The translations under genes were made by a program, and so were the position numbers. A stretch of 64,000 bases of DNA from Dimorphilus gyrociliatus. Its lineage: Eukaryota; Annelida; Polychaeta; Dinophilidae. This document shows positions 44,730-56,620 of the stretch, one piece after another (position 1 is the first letter of the stretch; every line of letters starts with the position of its first letter). The notes beneath the pieces are model-generated. The model did no database searches, was not told the origin of the DNA, and was given only the letters and a program-made list of their open reading frames with translations. Location of the stretch: assembly GCA_904063045.1 (NCBI GenBank), contig CAJFCJ010000002.1, positions 3,963,891 through 4,027,890 of the forward strand, read 5' to 3'.

Positions 44730-47700
44730 ATGGGTAAGCATTTGTTTCATGTTAGGAATTTAAATCACTAGAATCATTGATACCTAGGTTTAGGCTCCGA
44801 TTTCATTTAAAAACACCTGTGTTCCTCTTTGATTAGGCCTAAGCAGGTGAAATCGCGCTTGTAAGTACATGCCCAAAAAGCGCGAAAATAGCGAATTAAG
44901 AAATTTGTAAATATTTATTAAGGGAAGTTAGACGAGTCTTTATTAGTATAAATAAGCTTCGTTCGATTTTTTTTCTTCAAAATTTCGATTGAAGATTAAG
45001 GCTAATAATAGTATTATATTTTGCAGAATGTATTGTCGAATTTGACTATGATGCTGAACAAAACGACGAAATCAGTCTGCGAGCTAATGATATCATTAAG
45101 AACGTTAAAAAACAACCAGGTGATGGATGGTGGGAAGGAGAGATAAATGGAAAAAGGGGATTATTTCCGAATAACTTTGTCAAGGTAAGACATTTTTTTA
45201 CGAATGGTATTGTAATAAAACATTTTGTTATTTACGCAGGAGAGAAAGGAAAAAGCTCCACCTCCTCCACCTGTTATTTCAGATCGACCGAAGTTTGAAA
45301 AGAAATCCTCCGGTGGAGGAAGTCAAGTAGCAGAGCTAGCTTCCAAAATACAAGGTTAGAAGGGCAAAGTGTAGACTTAATAGCGCTAAAGGTTGAGCTT
45401 ATGAAAGTTTAAACAACCATAAAAGACATTCTGTAGTTACTTGATATTTAATTTTTTGAAATATGATCAATCGAAATGTGGGCGGGGTCAAAAACTTTTA
45501 GCTTTTTAATTCCGATAGATGTCTCTGAATTACGCCCCAGGAAGTATAATTTTTAATTTTGTGCCAAATAAACTTTACGTTAAAGTATCCGACCAGATAT
45601 TTTGGGATTATGTAAATAATTAATTATGTATATATCAATTTTTTACAGGCATTAAAATGGGACCACCACCAGTACATCAGAAAGGTTTCAGACGCGAAGG
45701 AAGTAGTAAAAGAGCACGACAAAGAGTTAGAGTAACTTATGAATACAAGGCCGAAAAGGAGGACGAACTATCCATAAAAGTAGGTGATATCGTTGATGTG
45801 CTAAAACAAGAAGAAGAAGGCTGGTGGGAAGGAGAATTAAACGGTCAGAAAGGTGTATTTCCATCCAATTTTGCTGAACCTATACAAGAGGGTATGACTA
45901 GTGAAGAAGAAAAGGAGGATACTGAGGAAAAAGAAATAAAGGGTAAAAAAGTAATGGGCGTTGGATTGGGTGATATATTTGGAAATCAAGGGGTAAGTCA
46001 TATGTAATTTTGTCGGAGATTTATAACAGGAAGTTTGTTTGCAAATAGCCTATTAAACTTCGTCCAACTGCTAAGCATCCAGAACCACCTCCAGTAGTTA
46101 AAGAGGAAAGAAAATTACCAGCAAAAGCTCCTCTACCTACCCCTTCTGATTTTCCAGCACCTACAAAGGAAACAAGTAATTTGCTTTTTTCAAAATTATA
46201 TTTTTATGTTTTGTTAGTCAAATATCTTGCGGAATTTGATCATTTTGAACCTTAGTTTTCCATCTTCAATCCTATATAACTCCTATTGAGAGACGATTCA
46301 AACAAATGTTGAGAACTCCCAGTACCAGCGATGAACACAAAAATATAATAGATGGCATAGCTTTCTCTAAGGGTAAAATATACACCAGAACTAATCCTTT
46401 TACCGAAAGAACTGTTCTTGAAAAGTCCTTTGCTGAAGAAAGTGAATATTTGAATGAACCAATGATATCAGATCGATTCACATACTTTAGGGGATTACTA
46501 AATCACAATCGTCTACCAATAAGCATTATTCGTCTTGCCATGAAGTATAATTTAAATGCTTTTGATTTTACTAAGGAAATCGGTTATGATAAACTGGCAA
46601 AGAGAGCTGAATGTATAGGATATACTTCAAAATTTTGTTCAGACTTTAGGGAGTAACTTAGATTGAAAAGACTAGATTTTATAATACTTTTTAATTACAA
46701 ATGTAAACAAACTTGTTTACAGAAATCTAAATTATTCCCTAGAAGGTCTAAAACTAAAACAGCAATCAATAGAGTTTCAAGCGCTCAACAAACAGATTTT
46801 TCCCTATCTATTGATATAGCTAACTCGCCCATTTTACAAAAAAGAATTCTTAAGTCAGTCGTTGCTAATTTGGATATGAATAAGCTGATAGCTGCGCGAT
46901 CGTCTGCAGCAGCTATTGCAGACAGACTTCTGGATAGAGCTAGTAAGGATTCCACTGTAATATCGACCTTGTCTGATAAAAAAGAACTTATTGCTGAGAA
47001 TAGGAAATCTGAAGACATACTCCAAATGTATGTTGATGATTTCTCACCTGTACGAAAAGATTATTTAGCTGAACCTTTAGTGGAAAATGCTCAAAGAGAG
47101 AAAGGCAAGGGTATTTGGAATAGAATAGTCCGCCATCTATCATTTAGCTCAGTAAATCGAGGTCCAGACGGGGATTTTAGTAATCTTGGGTCAAAGAAGC
47201 GAATAAGAAGCAAATCATTCAAACCCTTGAAGACACATTAGATCAGAATTTAACTATGTATTTGTTTTTGTTTTATTATTAATTTGAAAATGAAATTGTC
47301 GTTGAATGTCGTACATGATTTAAATCTAAAGTCTCAAATGTGTTTTTATTAGCTTTGAGAGAAAAAGCGGTTGTTGAACATGGATATAAGGCTAACAACG
47401 AGGATGAATTAACCATTGAAATCGGTGAGGTTTTGACCATTGTGGACAAAAACACTGAAGACGAGGGTTGGTGGAAGGGGGAATTAAACGGAAGATGTGG
47501 AATGTTTCCCAATAATTTTGTAAAATTGATTCCACCAGGTGAAGGATCAAATAACAACACGCAGGAGGTTAGTATAAATGATTTAACAAGCTCTTTGCTC
47601 CCCTTAAAAAGTCTACATTTTCTGATGTAACATAATCACTTTGAAAAATTTTGTTGTATTTTTTTTTTGCAAATTACTAAATTAATGAGATCACGGTTAC

Positions 47701-49050
47701 TGAAATCTTTTTTTATCAATCGATATACTAAACAAATGTAAGGATTATATTACAATTTGCCTAAATTTATAGATAAGAGTTAAGATAACCTCGTTCATGT
47801 GTAAAAAAAATTTCCTTATATTTTTTTTTGTTGCGGTGGTTTCATGAATTTTTTTCAATTATGCAGTCTTACGTAAGACGGCACAGGCTTTCTAAAAATC
47901 CTAAAGGCAATGGTAATTTATGTATTTACATCTATCTATACATATTTATACTTAACCTAGCTTGTATGCATATGACTGTCGTATCGTGTTATTTATGCAT
48001 GCTTAAACACAAGTGGGTTTGCTTTTTTTTGTACAGAAACCTAAAAAACCACCTCCACCAACGACTAATAAAGTAACAGTTGTAAAAACTGGTATGGTTC
48101 CATCTGGACCTTCTGCTGCTCCCCGTCCCGTTTCAGTAATTGAAGGTTGTTTAGTGAAGTAACAGCATGAAATATGCTTATAGTTTTTATTATCTTTAAA
48201 AACACAAATATATAATGGTTGCAAATAGTTTCATTTAAAACTATAACCTCATGTTAAAGTTTATTGTATCGATTTACGTAGATTCTTAAATATTAAGATA
48301 CTTATCTTTTCAGCTGTTAAACCAGGACCTCTTAAGAAACAGCCTCCTCCTCCAGTTAGCAAATCTCAGTCTTTGGATCATACTGGTAATTAAACATTAA
48401 ATGTTTTTTTTTTACAAAATAATAATTAAAAATCTCTAAAATAGATCAGAAGCCATTGGAACTGCCTTCAAAGGTATGTATTATAATTAGAAAGATGATT
48501 TTTTTAGTATTTCTTTTTTCGCTTAAAAATTAAAGCTTCCAACACCACCGACTTTTGAACCTCAGGTTGATTACCTTACTTACTGATTACGAAATTTGCA
48601 TATTTTACAAAGAAATAATTGTCTATTTATGTTTTTACAGCAAAGAGCACATGTTAATTCGTCTGGAAATACTGACTCCAGTAGGTTTTTTCATCAGTTC
48701 AAAGATAGCATACCAATTAATGGTTTACGATTTTAGATCTATCTAACGCTCAATTGGATGAACTAAGGAAGGAAATTCAATTTCTAAGGAAAAACACTGT
48801 TTTTAAGCAAGACTTTGAAAACGTTCAACAAGAACTGCAGTCTACTAAGGTTGAAATGCAAACAATGAAAGCAGAATTTAACAAAAAGCTTCTTGACTTA
48901 ATGAATGAGATCGATGATGAGAAGAAAAAACATCTTAGTACTCTGGTAAGATTATTTCGAAATTAATATTTTCTTCGTTTTATATTAAAATGAGGTGTCT
49001 CTTTTCAGGTTGAAATTGATAGAGTTAAAAAATTAGTAAGCTCTAAGTAA
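44730..49050 (+). CDS. SH3KBP1: CD2AP/CIN85-type adaptor with three SH3 domains
   Basis: Thirteen exons, 44730-44733, 45027-45184, 45240-45354, 45649-45992, 46049-46175, 47353-47567, 48037-48145, 48314-48385, 48445-48473, 48536-48565, 48641-48680, 48737-48945, 49009-49050, sum to 497 residues with every phase matching. CIN85/CD2AP proteins link receptor endocytosis (Cbl, endophilin) to actin capping. Three SH3 domains: [16 protein letters not shown] to [23 protein letters not shown] to [10 protein letters not shown], and [14 protein letters not shown] to [10 protein letters not shown]. Between and after them are Pro-rich linkers ([24 protein letters not shown]). The C-terminal coiled coil ([16 protein letters not shown] to [16 protein letters not shown] and KKLVSSK) matches the trimerising tail of CIN85. 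Exon 1 contributes only ATGG. Invertebrates have one gene for the SH3KBP1/CD2AP pair, so the symbol is approximate. The 1.18-kb intron 46176-47352 hosts another coding unit. Confidence 0.95.
46306..47241 (+). CDS. Nested two-exon unrecognised gene or alternative 3' end of SH3KBP1
   Basis: Inside an SH3KBP1 intron, exons 46306-46652 and 46743-47241, separated by a 90-bp GT-AG intron (GGGA|GTAACT ... TTCCCTAG|AAGG), give 281 residues without a stop. Read straight through, a single TAA at 46654-46656 interrupts the frame; the intron removes it. The product is basic, with [39 protein letters not shown], a helical Ala/Asp stretch ([18 protein letters not shown]) and a very basic end ([16 protein letters not shown]). 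I do not recognise it. The frame is also open upstream to an acceptor at 46254-46255, whose phase fits SH3KBP1 exon 5 (A plus TT), so it may be an alternative terminal region of the host gene instead of an independent gene. Confidence 0.6.
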
Positions 49051-49334
49051 ACACCTGCAGTCAGAGAACACGTGCATGAAATTTTTAACGAACACTGTGA
49101 TAGACTTTTAAACATTCCTTCGCTATTAAATTTATTCCATTGATCTGTACATGTTTCCTTTATATTTAAAAATATGCTCTACAAATTAAACTGTATAACC
49201 TTTTGGCTGTATTTTAGTAAGTTGGTGCTAAGTTTGCACATTATTTAGAAACGGAGCATTACTCTTTTATAGTGCGTGCTGTATATTATACGCTCTTTTA
49301 TTGCCAATGAATACAAAAAATTTATACTTTCTCT

Positions 49335-50706
49335 TTATCTAATGATTATGTTACAAATAGCCAAAGCTTCGTTGTCACTACCAGCTATTAAACTATTATT
49401 TACAACATTTAAGCAATTTATGGGAAGTTGATAACTCTGCCACAGATTCGTTATTTCAATTCGACGTTTTGCTGTATCGCAGGCTAACCAGGGTGTACTC
49501 AAAGCTTGTGAGTCTATGTTTTAAAAAATATTTTTATGTGAACAGTTTAATACAATTTACAATAAATATTCGAACCTTGTGAATTTTGAATATTAGATGC
49601 ATCCCAGTGCCAAATTTCGCCATCGGATGAGCAAGTAAATAAATGATCAGGTTGAGATTGATGATATTGAATATCCAGAACTAAAGTTGGAAATAGTCTA
49701 TTGAAATGAATTTTTATATAAAAATAGTAAAACGTACCATCTCCTATATGTGCCTCAACTTTAGCAGAAGGTAATTTAGGTTGCCTAAGATCCCAGATAC
49801 AGATTGCTCCGTCACTTGTACCACCCGCAATAACGTGCTGTTGTGCAGGATGCTTGTCAATACACCATAAAGCGCTCCAATCATTTTCCCTGCAGAATCA
49901 TTTTGTTTCATAAAAATTTAAACGAAAATTTTCATAACTCACTGAACATAGAGCTGAGCTTTTGAACCTTTATCTCTCAAATCCCACAATTTCAGTTGAC
50001 CAGAAGACGTTGCTGCCACAACTTGATGCTGATCAGCAAGTTGTATGTCATTTATTACACAATCATCTTCATTTTGTAAAGTTTGTAATTTGTCACTGTT
50101 TTCAATAGTAAAAGCAAATATTTGACCGTGCTCGGTTCCACATACAACTAATCCATCCTTCCTAGATATTAAACTGGTACAAATGTCTTCTTTGCTTAGA
50201 GCAATGTCGTTTCGATGCTAAGTAAATTAAAGATAGAAATATTTATTCAGAAATTATGAACATTAATTACCTCGAGTCGGTTATCTGAGACTTGGAAGAC
50301 GGAGACTGATTTCTTTGAACATGCTGCTAACAGCAGATCAGCCTTTAAAAACTAGTTTAAAAAAGAATTGTTAAAACACAGTATTCTTAGAATCTAGGAA
50401 TATATTAAATAGTTCAAACCTGTAAATTATTTATATCACCGTTAGTTACAACAGATTGTATTTTGGACAAATCTTCGATTTCTGCTTCCCCTTCAATTTG
50501 CCATAAAGAAATTTCATTTTGCGGCTAAAGAACGAGGGAACGTTAGTGAGCGATAATATAGTTTTTATAATATAAAATAAACTAACTCTATTATCCCAGC
50601 TTCCTGTTACAAAATATCGTGGTCTATCTGTCGCTAAGTCTATAGTAGGAAACCACTGGACACATTTGGTCTTTTTCGAAACATATTTCACGAATATTGT
50701 TGACAT
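49335..50706 (-). CDS. NUP43: Nucleoporin Nup43, WD40 protein
   Basis: Seven exons, 50706-50587, 50524-50420, 50351-50271, 50217-49943, 49889-49738, 49680-49576, 49513-49335, join in phase to 338 residues (human 380). Nup43 is a beta-propeller subunit of the Nup107-160 Y-complex of the nuclear pore, also found at kinetochores. Family marks in order: FVKYVSKKTKCVQWFP, FVTGSWDN, NEISLWQI, VVAATSSGQLKLWDLRD, IDKHPAQQHVIAGGTSDGAICIWDLRQ, HLFTCSSDGEIWHWDAS and the terminal block RRIEITNLWQSYQLPINCLNVVNN. The start MSTIFVKYV agrees with the human start; an upstream in-frame ATG at 50781 exists but is not needed. It is convergent with SH3KBP1, and head to head with the Na+/K+-ATPase gene at 397 bp. 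Confidence 0.96.
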
Positions 50707-51103
50707 TTTCCAGCTTTTACCGGCGGAGAAAAATGTATCACTTAAAGGTGAAGGCTGCTGTTTCTTCCCGCGATTAACCACTTAAAATAAAATGCCTAAT
50801 ATAGCTGCAGCACAGTTTTCATTCATCCAAAAAACGATTAAAAAACAAAATTTCGTTGTAATAATTTGTAAAAAGAGAAAAAACACTATCTATTTATAGC
50901 AAAAAAAAAATGGAATGAAACTATCAGAATAACTTTCTTAACATTCTACGAAAACATATTTATTGAATAAATTTTAATTATTAATCCAAAATGATTTGTC
51001 AGAACAAAATTTAAATAATTTCTTTAATTTATTAATGAGATGAAATATTAAGAAAAATAGAAACTTGAATGAAAACGTAAATTAATAAATTAAATAGGAA
51101 AAT
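50707..51103. promoter_or_regulatory. Shared upstream region of NUP43 and ATPase genes
   Basis: 397 bp, AT-rich, between divergent start codons. No specific motif cluster was recognised. Confidence 0.4.
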
Positions 51104-54100
51104 ATGAATGATAAATGCAATTCAACTTTATCAAAGGTTAACGAATTTTATGATTACTATTAATTTGTCTGTTTTTTTCATTTATTAAACGAATAATGAT
51201 TTAACAGAAATGTAGAAATACGGAAAGAAATTTAAATGAGTTAAAGAGGGAATTAGAATTAGATGATCATAAACTTTCAATTTCGGAGCTATGTAAACGC
51301 TATGAAACAGATAAAACTTTGGTATTATCTTACTGTTTTTGTTGTATGAGGACTTTAAATTTTGTTAATTTTATAGGGTCTAGAATCTGATAAAGCTAAC
51401 CAAATTCGTAGGAGAGATGGTCCTAATTCATTAACACCACCGAAACAGACTCCAGAATGGATAAAGTTTTGTAAACAATTGTTTGGAGGTTTCGCCATTC
51501 TCTTGTGGATGGGATCAATACTTTGCTTTATCGCTTACAGTGTAGAAAGATCTCGAACAGTTGAGGCATCTTTGGATAATTTAATTCTTGGTATTGTTCT
51601 TGCAGCAGTAGTCATAATAACTGGAATATTCTCTTACTACCAAGAGTCGAAATCGTCTAAAATTATGGACTCATTCAAGAAGATTCTCCCACAGCAAGCT
51701 ATTGTGATAAGAGATGGTAAAAAATTGAGTATTAATGCTGAAGACCTCGTTGTCGGCGATTTAATTGAAGTAAAATTCGGCGATAGAGTACCAGCAGATT
51801 TTCGTCTAATTGAATCAAAAGGTTTTAAAGTAGATAATTCATCATTGACAGGTGAATCTGAGCCTCAATATCGTTCAACTGATTTCACAAATGAGAATCC
51901 TCTGGAAACGAAAAACTTAGCTTTTTTCTCAACAAATGCTGTTGAAGGAACTGCCAAAGGAATAGTTATTTTAACTGGTGATCATACAGTCATGGGTAGA
52001 ATAGCTGGATTAGCGTCCGGATTGGAAACGGGAAAAACTCCTATTGCCAAAGAAATAGAACATTTTATACATATCATTACCAGCTTTGCTGTTGTATTGG
52101 GTGTTTCATTTTGCATTATAGCAGTAAGTTTGGGATATGCTTGGTTAGATGCAGTTGTATTTTTAATAGGTATAATTGTTGCAAACGTGCCGGAAGGTCT
52201 ACTAGCTACTGTAACTGTTTGTCTGACGTTAACTGCTAAAAGGATGGCTAGTAAGAATTGCTTGGTTAAGAATTTAGAAGCCGTAGAAACTCTTGGCTCT
52301 ACTTCAACAATTTGCTCGGATAAAACGGGAACACTTACTCAGAATAGAATGACTGTTTCTCATGTGTGGTATGACAATTGTATTACTGACGTTGATACCT
52401 CAGAAAATGCCAGTAAAGGTAAATTTATAGGGAGTGGTTGGAGTCCCTTGTCGATTGTTGGTATGCTTTGTAATCGAGCCGAGTTCAAACATGACCAAGA
52501 CACGATCTCGATTCAAAGAAGAGAATGTACTGGTGATGCTTCTGAGGTTGCTATATTAAAATTCTTAGAATTAACTGTTGGCAATGTATTAGAATTTCGA
52601 GCGCAAAATCCGGCCGTTTGCGAGATACCTTTCAATTCAACAAACAAATTTCAATTGTCTATACATAAAATGAATGAAAACAATCGTCATTTGTTAGTTA
52701 TGAAAGGAGCACCTGAGAGGGTACTCAGTAAATGCTCTACCATTCTCATAAATGGAGAAGAACAGCCTATGGATCAGGAAAATATCAAACTTTTTAATAT
52801 GGCGTATAATGAACTTGGTGGTTTAGGAGAGAGAGTATTAGGATTTTGTGATTTACTTTTAGATGATAATGAATATCCTGAAGGTTATATTTTCAATGAC
52901 GAAGAGTGGAATTTCCCTTCTAGTGGCTTTCGTTTTGTTGGCCTAATGTCGATGATCGATCCTCCAAGAGCTGCAGTTCCTTTAGCCGTATCAAAGTGTC
53001 GATCGGCTGGTATTAAGGTCGTCATGGTTACAGGAGACCATCCAATCACAGCTAAAGCAATTGCTAAAAATGTCGGTATAATATCTGAAGGAAGTGAAAC
53101 TGTAGAAGATATAGCAAATCGAAAAGGACTTCCAGTGGATCGAGTAAGAAGATCTGAGGCAAGAGCATGTGTGTTACACGGAGAAGAATTAAAAAATATG
53201 AACTCTAACATCTTGGATGATATAATAGGAAACCATTCTGAAATTGTTTTCGCACGAACGTCTCCTCAACAAAAATTAGTAATAGTTGAAGCTTTTCAGA
53301 GATCTGGAGCAGTTGTAGCTGTCACAGGCGATGGTGTTAATGATTCTCCCGCTCTCAAAAAGGCTGATATTGGAGTTGCTATGGGTATAGCCGGATCAGA
53401 TGTGTCCAAGCAGGCAGCCGATATGATACTTTTAGATGATAATTTCGCATCAATAGTTACCGGAGTTGAAGAGGGTCGTTTGATATTTGATAACCTAAAG
53501 AAGAGCATAGCTTATACATTGACTTCAAATATACCAGAAATAACACCTTTCCTGTTTTTCATGCTTTTACAAATACCCTTACCTCTGGGGACTGTCACTA
53601 TTCTCTGCATAGATTTAGGAACCGACATGTTACCCGCTATTTCATTAGCTTATGAACAGGCCGAATCTGATATTATGAAAAGAAAACCAAGAGATCCCTT
53701 AATAGATAAGCTCGTTAACGAACGCTTGATTGGAATAACTTATGGACAAATTGGAATGATACAAGCAGCTGCCGGGTTTTTTACGTATCTTTATATTATG
53801 GCTGATCATGGATTCTTACCATCCAAATTATACAATTTACGGTCTAGTTGGGATGATAGGACTAACCAGGCCGTAACGGATTCGTTTGGTCAAGAATGGT
53901 CTTATGGTCAAAGAAAAGTTCTTGAGTATACATGCCACACAGGTTTCTTTACCGCCATTGTTGTCGTTCAATGGGCTGACTTATTAATATGTAAAACAAG
54001 AAAAAATTCTATATTTCAACAAGGTATGATAAATCATCAGCTGACTTTTGCTCTCTTTTTCGAAACTTTGTTGGCGGTCTTTTTGTCCTACACACCAGGA

Positions 54101-54328
54101 TTTCATAGAGGATTACGAATGTACCCCTTAAGGTAAAGGGATAAAAAACAGAGAAACTATATTTATCATTTTTTCGTCTAATAGTCATTGAAAATATTTT
54201 CTCACAGATATTACTATTGGGTTGTACCCATGCCTTTCAGTCTCTTAATTTTCATATATGATGAATGTAGGAAATGGATCATTCGGAGGTATCCGGGTTG
54301 TTGGATGGAGAGGGAAACTTACTACTAG
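51104..54328 (+). CDS. ATP1A: Na+/K+-ATPase alpha subunit
   Basis: Four exons, 51104-51136, 51208-51321, 51377-54132, 54208-54328, give 1007 residues (family about 1020). It is the P-type pump exporting 3 Na+ for 2 K+ at the plasma membrane. The N-terminal Lys-rich tail is shorter and replaced by [15 protein letters not shown]. Key sites: M1 [13 protein letters not shown], actuator loop LTGESEP, M4 [10 protein letters not shown], phosphorylation site [10 protein letters not shown], nucleotide site KGAPER, hinge [15 protein letters not shown] and [18 protein letters not shown]5 [10 protein letters not shown]6 [18 protein letters not shown] and C-terminal ETYY, which is specific to Na,K pumps. 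The M1-M2 loop reads [16 protein letters not shown], so the residue equivalent to human Q111 is Glu while N122 is kept. The 2.76-kb third exon is intron-free. Confidence 0.97.
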
Positions 54329-54419
54329 ATAGTGGACGAGATCAATTTTATCACCTTAAATTGTCTATCGGAAAAATTATAAAAAAAATATTGATGATGA
54401 GAAAAAAAAAGTTATCCAC

Positions 54420-54492
54420 TGCCGGAACCCGGGATTGAACCAGGGACCTTTAGATCTTCAGTCTAACGCTCTCCCAACTGAGCTATTCCGGC
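54420..54492 (-). tRNA. trnF-GAA: tRNA-Phe (GAA)
   Basis: A full 73-nt cloverleaf on the minus strand. The acceptor stem GCCGGAA pairs perfectly with TTCCGGC plus discriminator A. The D arm has TAGCTCAGTTGGGAGAGC, an intact A box. The anticodon stem-loop TTAGACTGAAGATCTAA presents GAA. The T arm is CCTGGTTCAATCCCGGG with the B box GGTTCAATCC. No intron; CCA is not encoded, as usual in eukaryotes. A TTTT run expected for Pol III termination lies close by on the minus strand. Confidence 0.97.
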
Positions 54493-55687
54493 TGTATATA
54501 TAAAAGCATTAATAGTGCCAATTTTGGAATGTTTTTTCTGCGATAATCTTTAAAAACATTCAATGAAAACGTTTAGTTTATTATTCTGATCAAATGTCTT
54601 GATAGCTTTTAGCCTTTCTATTAAAGTGTTATATATATATATAGCAAATGGCTAATGTGCATAATATTTAATTTTACCAATAAAAGAAAAATTTTACAAT
54701 AAAATATCTAACTAATAAGATACTAATTCAAATTTATTAACGTCTCCTTCAAAAGTCTATGTTCTTTCTAAATTCATAGCTTAGGTAATAATCCATATTA
54801 ATAACATTTTTTTTTAAAGTGTCACCTTTAAGTAGGCCCACATCAGTCTGTAGGTTACATACACGTACTCAAAAGAATGAAGTTGGCAAATTTCTACGAA
54901 AATAAGAAAGCTCTATAAAAAAGAGAACATATAAAGAATATAATGACGTAACTAATCAATATTATCTTAACGAATTAAGTTTTTATTAAAGTTATGTAAA
55001 GAAAAAACAATATTCTTGAATATAATTAACAAGAAGGGTACTCTATATTAGAAATGGTTAGAAGTGTTATTATTAAATAAATCATGCGAAATATATTTTA
55101 ACAATAGAAGGAATAAAGAACACAAATTTATTAATTAGTTTTTTATTTGAAATATTTATAAAATAAAAGCAATTTCCATATTTTATTAACAATAAGCTTT
55201 TACCAGTTTATTTTCAAGTGAATAAATTTTACATTTTTAAATGATAAAAGCAACACTTGAGAGATATCTTTATTAATTCTCTTTAGGGTTCTCTAAACTG
55301 AAAAGATTTAGTATTGCGACTACTTGACGAATCGGCTTTATTATCTATTATTAGTAATAAAAAATATAAAATCCCTAGCCGCTTGGCTTTTTTTATGGAT
55401 TAAAGATTAACATAAATAAATCAGGTTGACGAAAAAATTGAGATAGATTAACATAGCTTTCGCTCTAGATGACGTCAGTAATTGGGAAATATTTATAAAC
55501 TTATATATATATAATTTTGTTTGGCTTTTATAGAATAAAGAAGAATTAGAAATTTCAAAGTAAAAGAAAATGATATACATAAGATTAAGAGTCACTGTCA
55601 ATATTTATTCTGCAGTTTAAATGACATTATTAACATAAAGTAAATATATAGTTGAATAAGAGAAAACTTTAAAGAGGAAAACAATTT
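54493..55687. other. Intergenic, AT-rich, nothing recognised
   Basis: About 1.2 kb between the tRNA and the 3' end of the next minus-strand gene. It contains a short TA tract near 54630-54644. No exon or RNA supported. Confidence 0.55.
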
Positions 55688-56620
55688 TCAATAGTGCAAA
55701 TACATAAAGTTTGATGAGTTTGTAGGAGTTCTACTCGCTACTAACCGACTTAGTCCGTTCATACCTTGTTTAACTTTTTGCCTAAATATCCATGGACTTT
55801 CGTTATTTTTTACAACCATTCTTGGTCTTGGTAGCGATGTTAAATCGCCTCTTGACGATTCTCGAACCAACTTTTCGGGTTCTAAAGGAGCTTGTACGCA
55901 ATATTCTGGTCTAATTGTCATATTTTGTCTTGTCGAAGCACTTTCTCTCCTAACGGGACCAAGTTCCAGAGACAAAGACAACGGTTTTGAAATATGATTC
56001 TGCAATTGAATAACCCTTTCATTTACTAGCTATTATACAGTGGGAGGTAAATCAGGATATGTTTTATCTGTTTATACTTTAATAGTTTGTGTAATCCCAT
56101 TGATTTTATGTTGGCTATGTTGGCAATAGAATGAATATGACGAGAAAAAATAATGATCTACTTTAAGACTAATTACCTCTGGTTTGTCTCTGCATGGTTT
56201 GATCTTTAATTTCAATAGGTGCTTCTCGCCACCTCTGAGATTTGAACTAGAACCTTCTAGATTTCGCAGTTTTACAGCTGGGAAAAATCCCGTAAGACTT
56301 CTGGAAGTTGAATAGCCGTCTTTTAATATTCTTTTGGCGTCTAAGCCTATTACTGAAGGCCGTCCACCAGCTTTACCAAAAAATCTCGTGGCAAATTCAT
56401 TTGCTAAAGATGAATTACAAGTACCATAGGAAGCGGGAGGTGTTCTCGGAGATAGTTTCATTCTGCTGCTTGTCCGACTATTTTCGGTTTTAAGCATACT
56501 CTCTCTTGAATTTGTTGTGCGGTGGAATCGAGAAGAAAAGTTATAGGAATTTGTGGAATTACTACCGGTGGTGTTCGAAACGATCGGCGGCAACGTATTA
56601 CTGCGCAATTGATTCGGCAT
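55688..56620 (-). CDS. Unrecognised basic Ser/Thr-rich protein
   Basis: Two exons, 56620-56177 and 55999-55688, join in phase 0 to 251 residues. The N-terminal 70 residues are Ser/Thr/Asn-rich and probably disordered. A better ordered segment follows (SSLANEFATRFFGKAGGRPS, LDAKRILKDGYSTSRSLTGF), then LKLKIKPCRDKPE, and a C-terminal part with RPEYCVQAPLEPEKLVRES, SLPRPRMV and ESPWIFRQKVKQGM. Pro-directed sites (SPRTPP) suggest phosphorylation. No signal peptide or membrane helix. I do not recognise a family; a cytoskeletal or ciliary regulatory role is only a guess and is not claimed. Confidence 0.65.

Noticed and set aside
46654-46656. In-frame TAA between two open frames, suggesting a pseudogene or readthrough
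   Set aside because: A 90-bp GT-AG intron of normal size removes it while keeping frame, so a broken gene is not needed.
47867-47912. Exon-like segment between SH3KBP1 exons 6 and 7 ([15 protein letters not shown])
   Set aside because: Acceptor and donor are fair, but including it would shift the frame of exon 7, while exon 6 joins exon 7 perfectly without it.
50707-50781. Upstream ATG extending NUP43 by 25 residues
   Set aside because: The family starts at the later methionine (MSTIFVKYV); the extension is Ser/Lys/Pro-rich and likely 5' UTR.
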